Of a stretch of 5,215 nucleotides of DNA, positions 5,114 through 5,215 are shown piece by piece (position 1 is the first letter of the stretch; each line of letters opens with the position of its first letter). Made by a program: the position numbers and the translations under genes. The stretch covers positions 1 to 5,215 of the forward strand of contig JAMOPD010000417.1 of the NCBI GenBank assembly GCA_027064745.1, written 5' to 3'. The DNA is from Thermococcaceae archaeon (GTDB lineage: Archaea > Methanobacteriota_B > Thermococci > Thermococcales > Thermococcaceae). The notes below the pieces were generated by a model. The model was not told the DNA's origin. It saw only the letters and a list, made by a program, of their open reading frames with translations, and did no database searches.

Positions 5114-5151
5114 CGCTTGCGAAGGAAGCTTTTGGAAAAAGCTTCACCAAA
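5114..5151. repeat. Hairpin repeat element, copy 3
   Basis: GAAGCTTTT (5125-5133), loop GGA and AAAAGCTTC (5137-5145) repeat copy 1 exactly; the shared 35 bases are 5117-5151. Stem centres of the three copies are at about 4631, 4896 and 5135, that is 265 and 239 bp apart. Confidence 0.75.
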
Positions 5152-5215
5152 AATCCGTGATTCCTCTTTAAGGCTCTTTGCAGAGTGATTTTAATTACAA
5201 AAACGCTTGAACCCC

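Larger units (their letters stand above)
4458..5215. other. Long intergenic, repeat-rich stretch without a convincing gene
   Basis: About 750 bases lack a supported coding sequence on either strand. The open frames here are at most 80 codons, have no proper ribosome binding site, and their sequence is shared with the repeats. The stretch is a patchwork of degenerate repeats. Besides the three hairpin elements listed separately, GAACGCCTT recurs at 4498 and 4526 and AGTGCCCTT at 4773 and 4914. AAAAAACAG recurs at 4801 and 4938. A 19-base block starting GGGTT (4742-4760 and 4968-4986) matches in 16 of 19 positions. No tRNA, rRNA, CRISPR array or insertion-sequence end was recognised. Confidence 0.6.

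Noticed and set aside
4610..5151. CRISPR array
   Set aside because: Copies are about 250 bp apart with variable sequence; CRISPR repeats are near identical with spacers of about 35-40 bp.
5130..5152. Alternative hairpin TTTTGG/CCAAAA that would compete with the main stem in copy 3 (attenuator-like switch)
   Set aside because: It is shortened in copy 1 and missing in copy 2, so it is not a shared property of the element.

Overview
The window looks like a hyperthermophilic euryarchaeon of the order Thermococcales, most likely a carboxydotrophic (CO-oxidising, H2-producing) Thermococcus. The grounds are a CooF-type ferredoxin next to a CorQ/CorR regulator pair, an archaeal phosphopantothenate synthetase, archaeal BRE/TATA promoters, GGTG-type ribosome binding sites and a C/D box guide RNA. 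The modest GC content would suit a lower-GC species such as T. barophilus or T. paralvinellae, but that is a guess.

Left region (1-2115, all minus strand). The 5' part of a cooF-like polyferredoxin gene runs off the left edge. Upstream of it lie corR and then corQ, which overlap by one base. In T. onnurineus NA1 the CorQR pair is known to be required for expression of the CO dehydrogenase-hydrogenase cluster. The 109-bp corR-cooF gap holds a TATA-like box with a TGTTC-N8-GAACA inverted repeat directly upstream, a good candidate CorR operator. CorR itself looks like a degenerate radical-SAM domain (CX3CX2C plus C-terminal cysteines) fused to a LysR/ModE-type winged helix.

Middle region (2116-3664, plus strand). 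A divergent intergenic region carries the corQ promoter and a plus-strand promoter. After the latter comes an unusually long leader of about 160 nt with possible hairpins and, at its 3' end, a C/D box sRNA whose D box touches the ribosome binding site of the next gene. Two coupled genes follow: a small Rossmann-like protein of unknown function, and 4-phosphopantoate--beta-alanine ligase (coenzyme A biosynthesis).

Right region (3665-5215). A minus-strand XRE-type regulator converges on the CoA gene; the two 3' ends share one perfect 11-bp inverted repeat. Its promoter predicts a leaderless transcript and abuts a 10-bp palindrome. The last ~750 bases hold no convincing gene. They form a repeat-rich stretch with three copies of a hairpin element about 250 bp apart, one of which keeps its stem by compensatory change.

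How the parts fit: the left block is a CO-response switch (CorQ and CorR controlling cooF and the CODH genes beyond the window). The middle block is a housekeeping CoA operon with a guide RNA in its leader. The right block is an independent regulator beside a decayed or noncoding repeat region.
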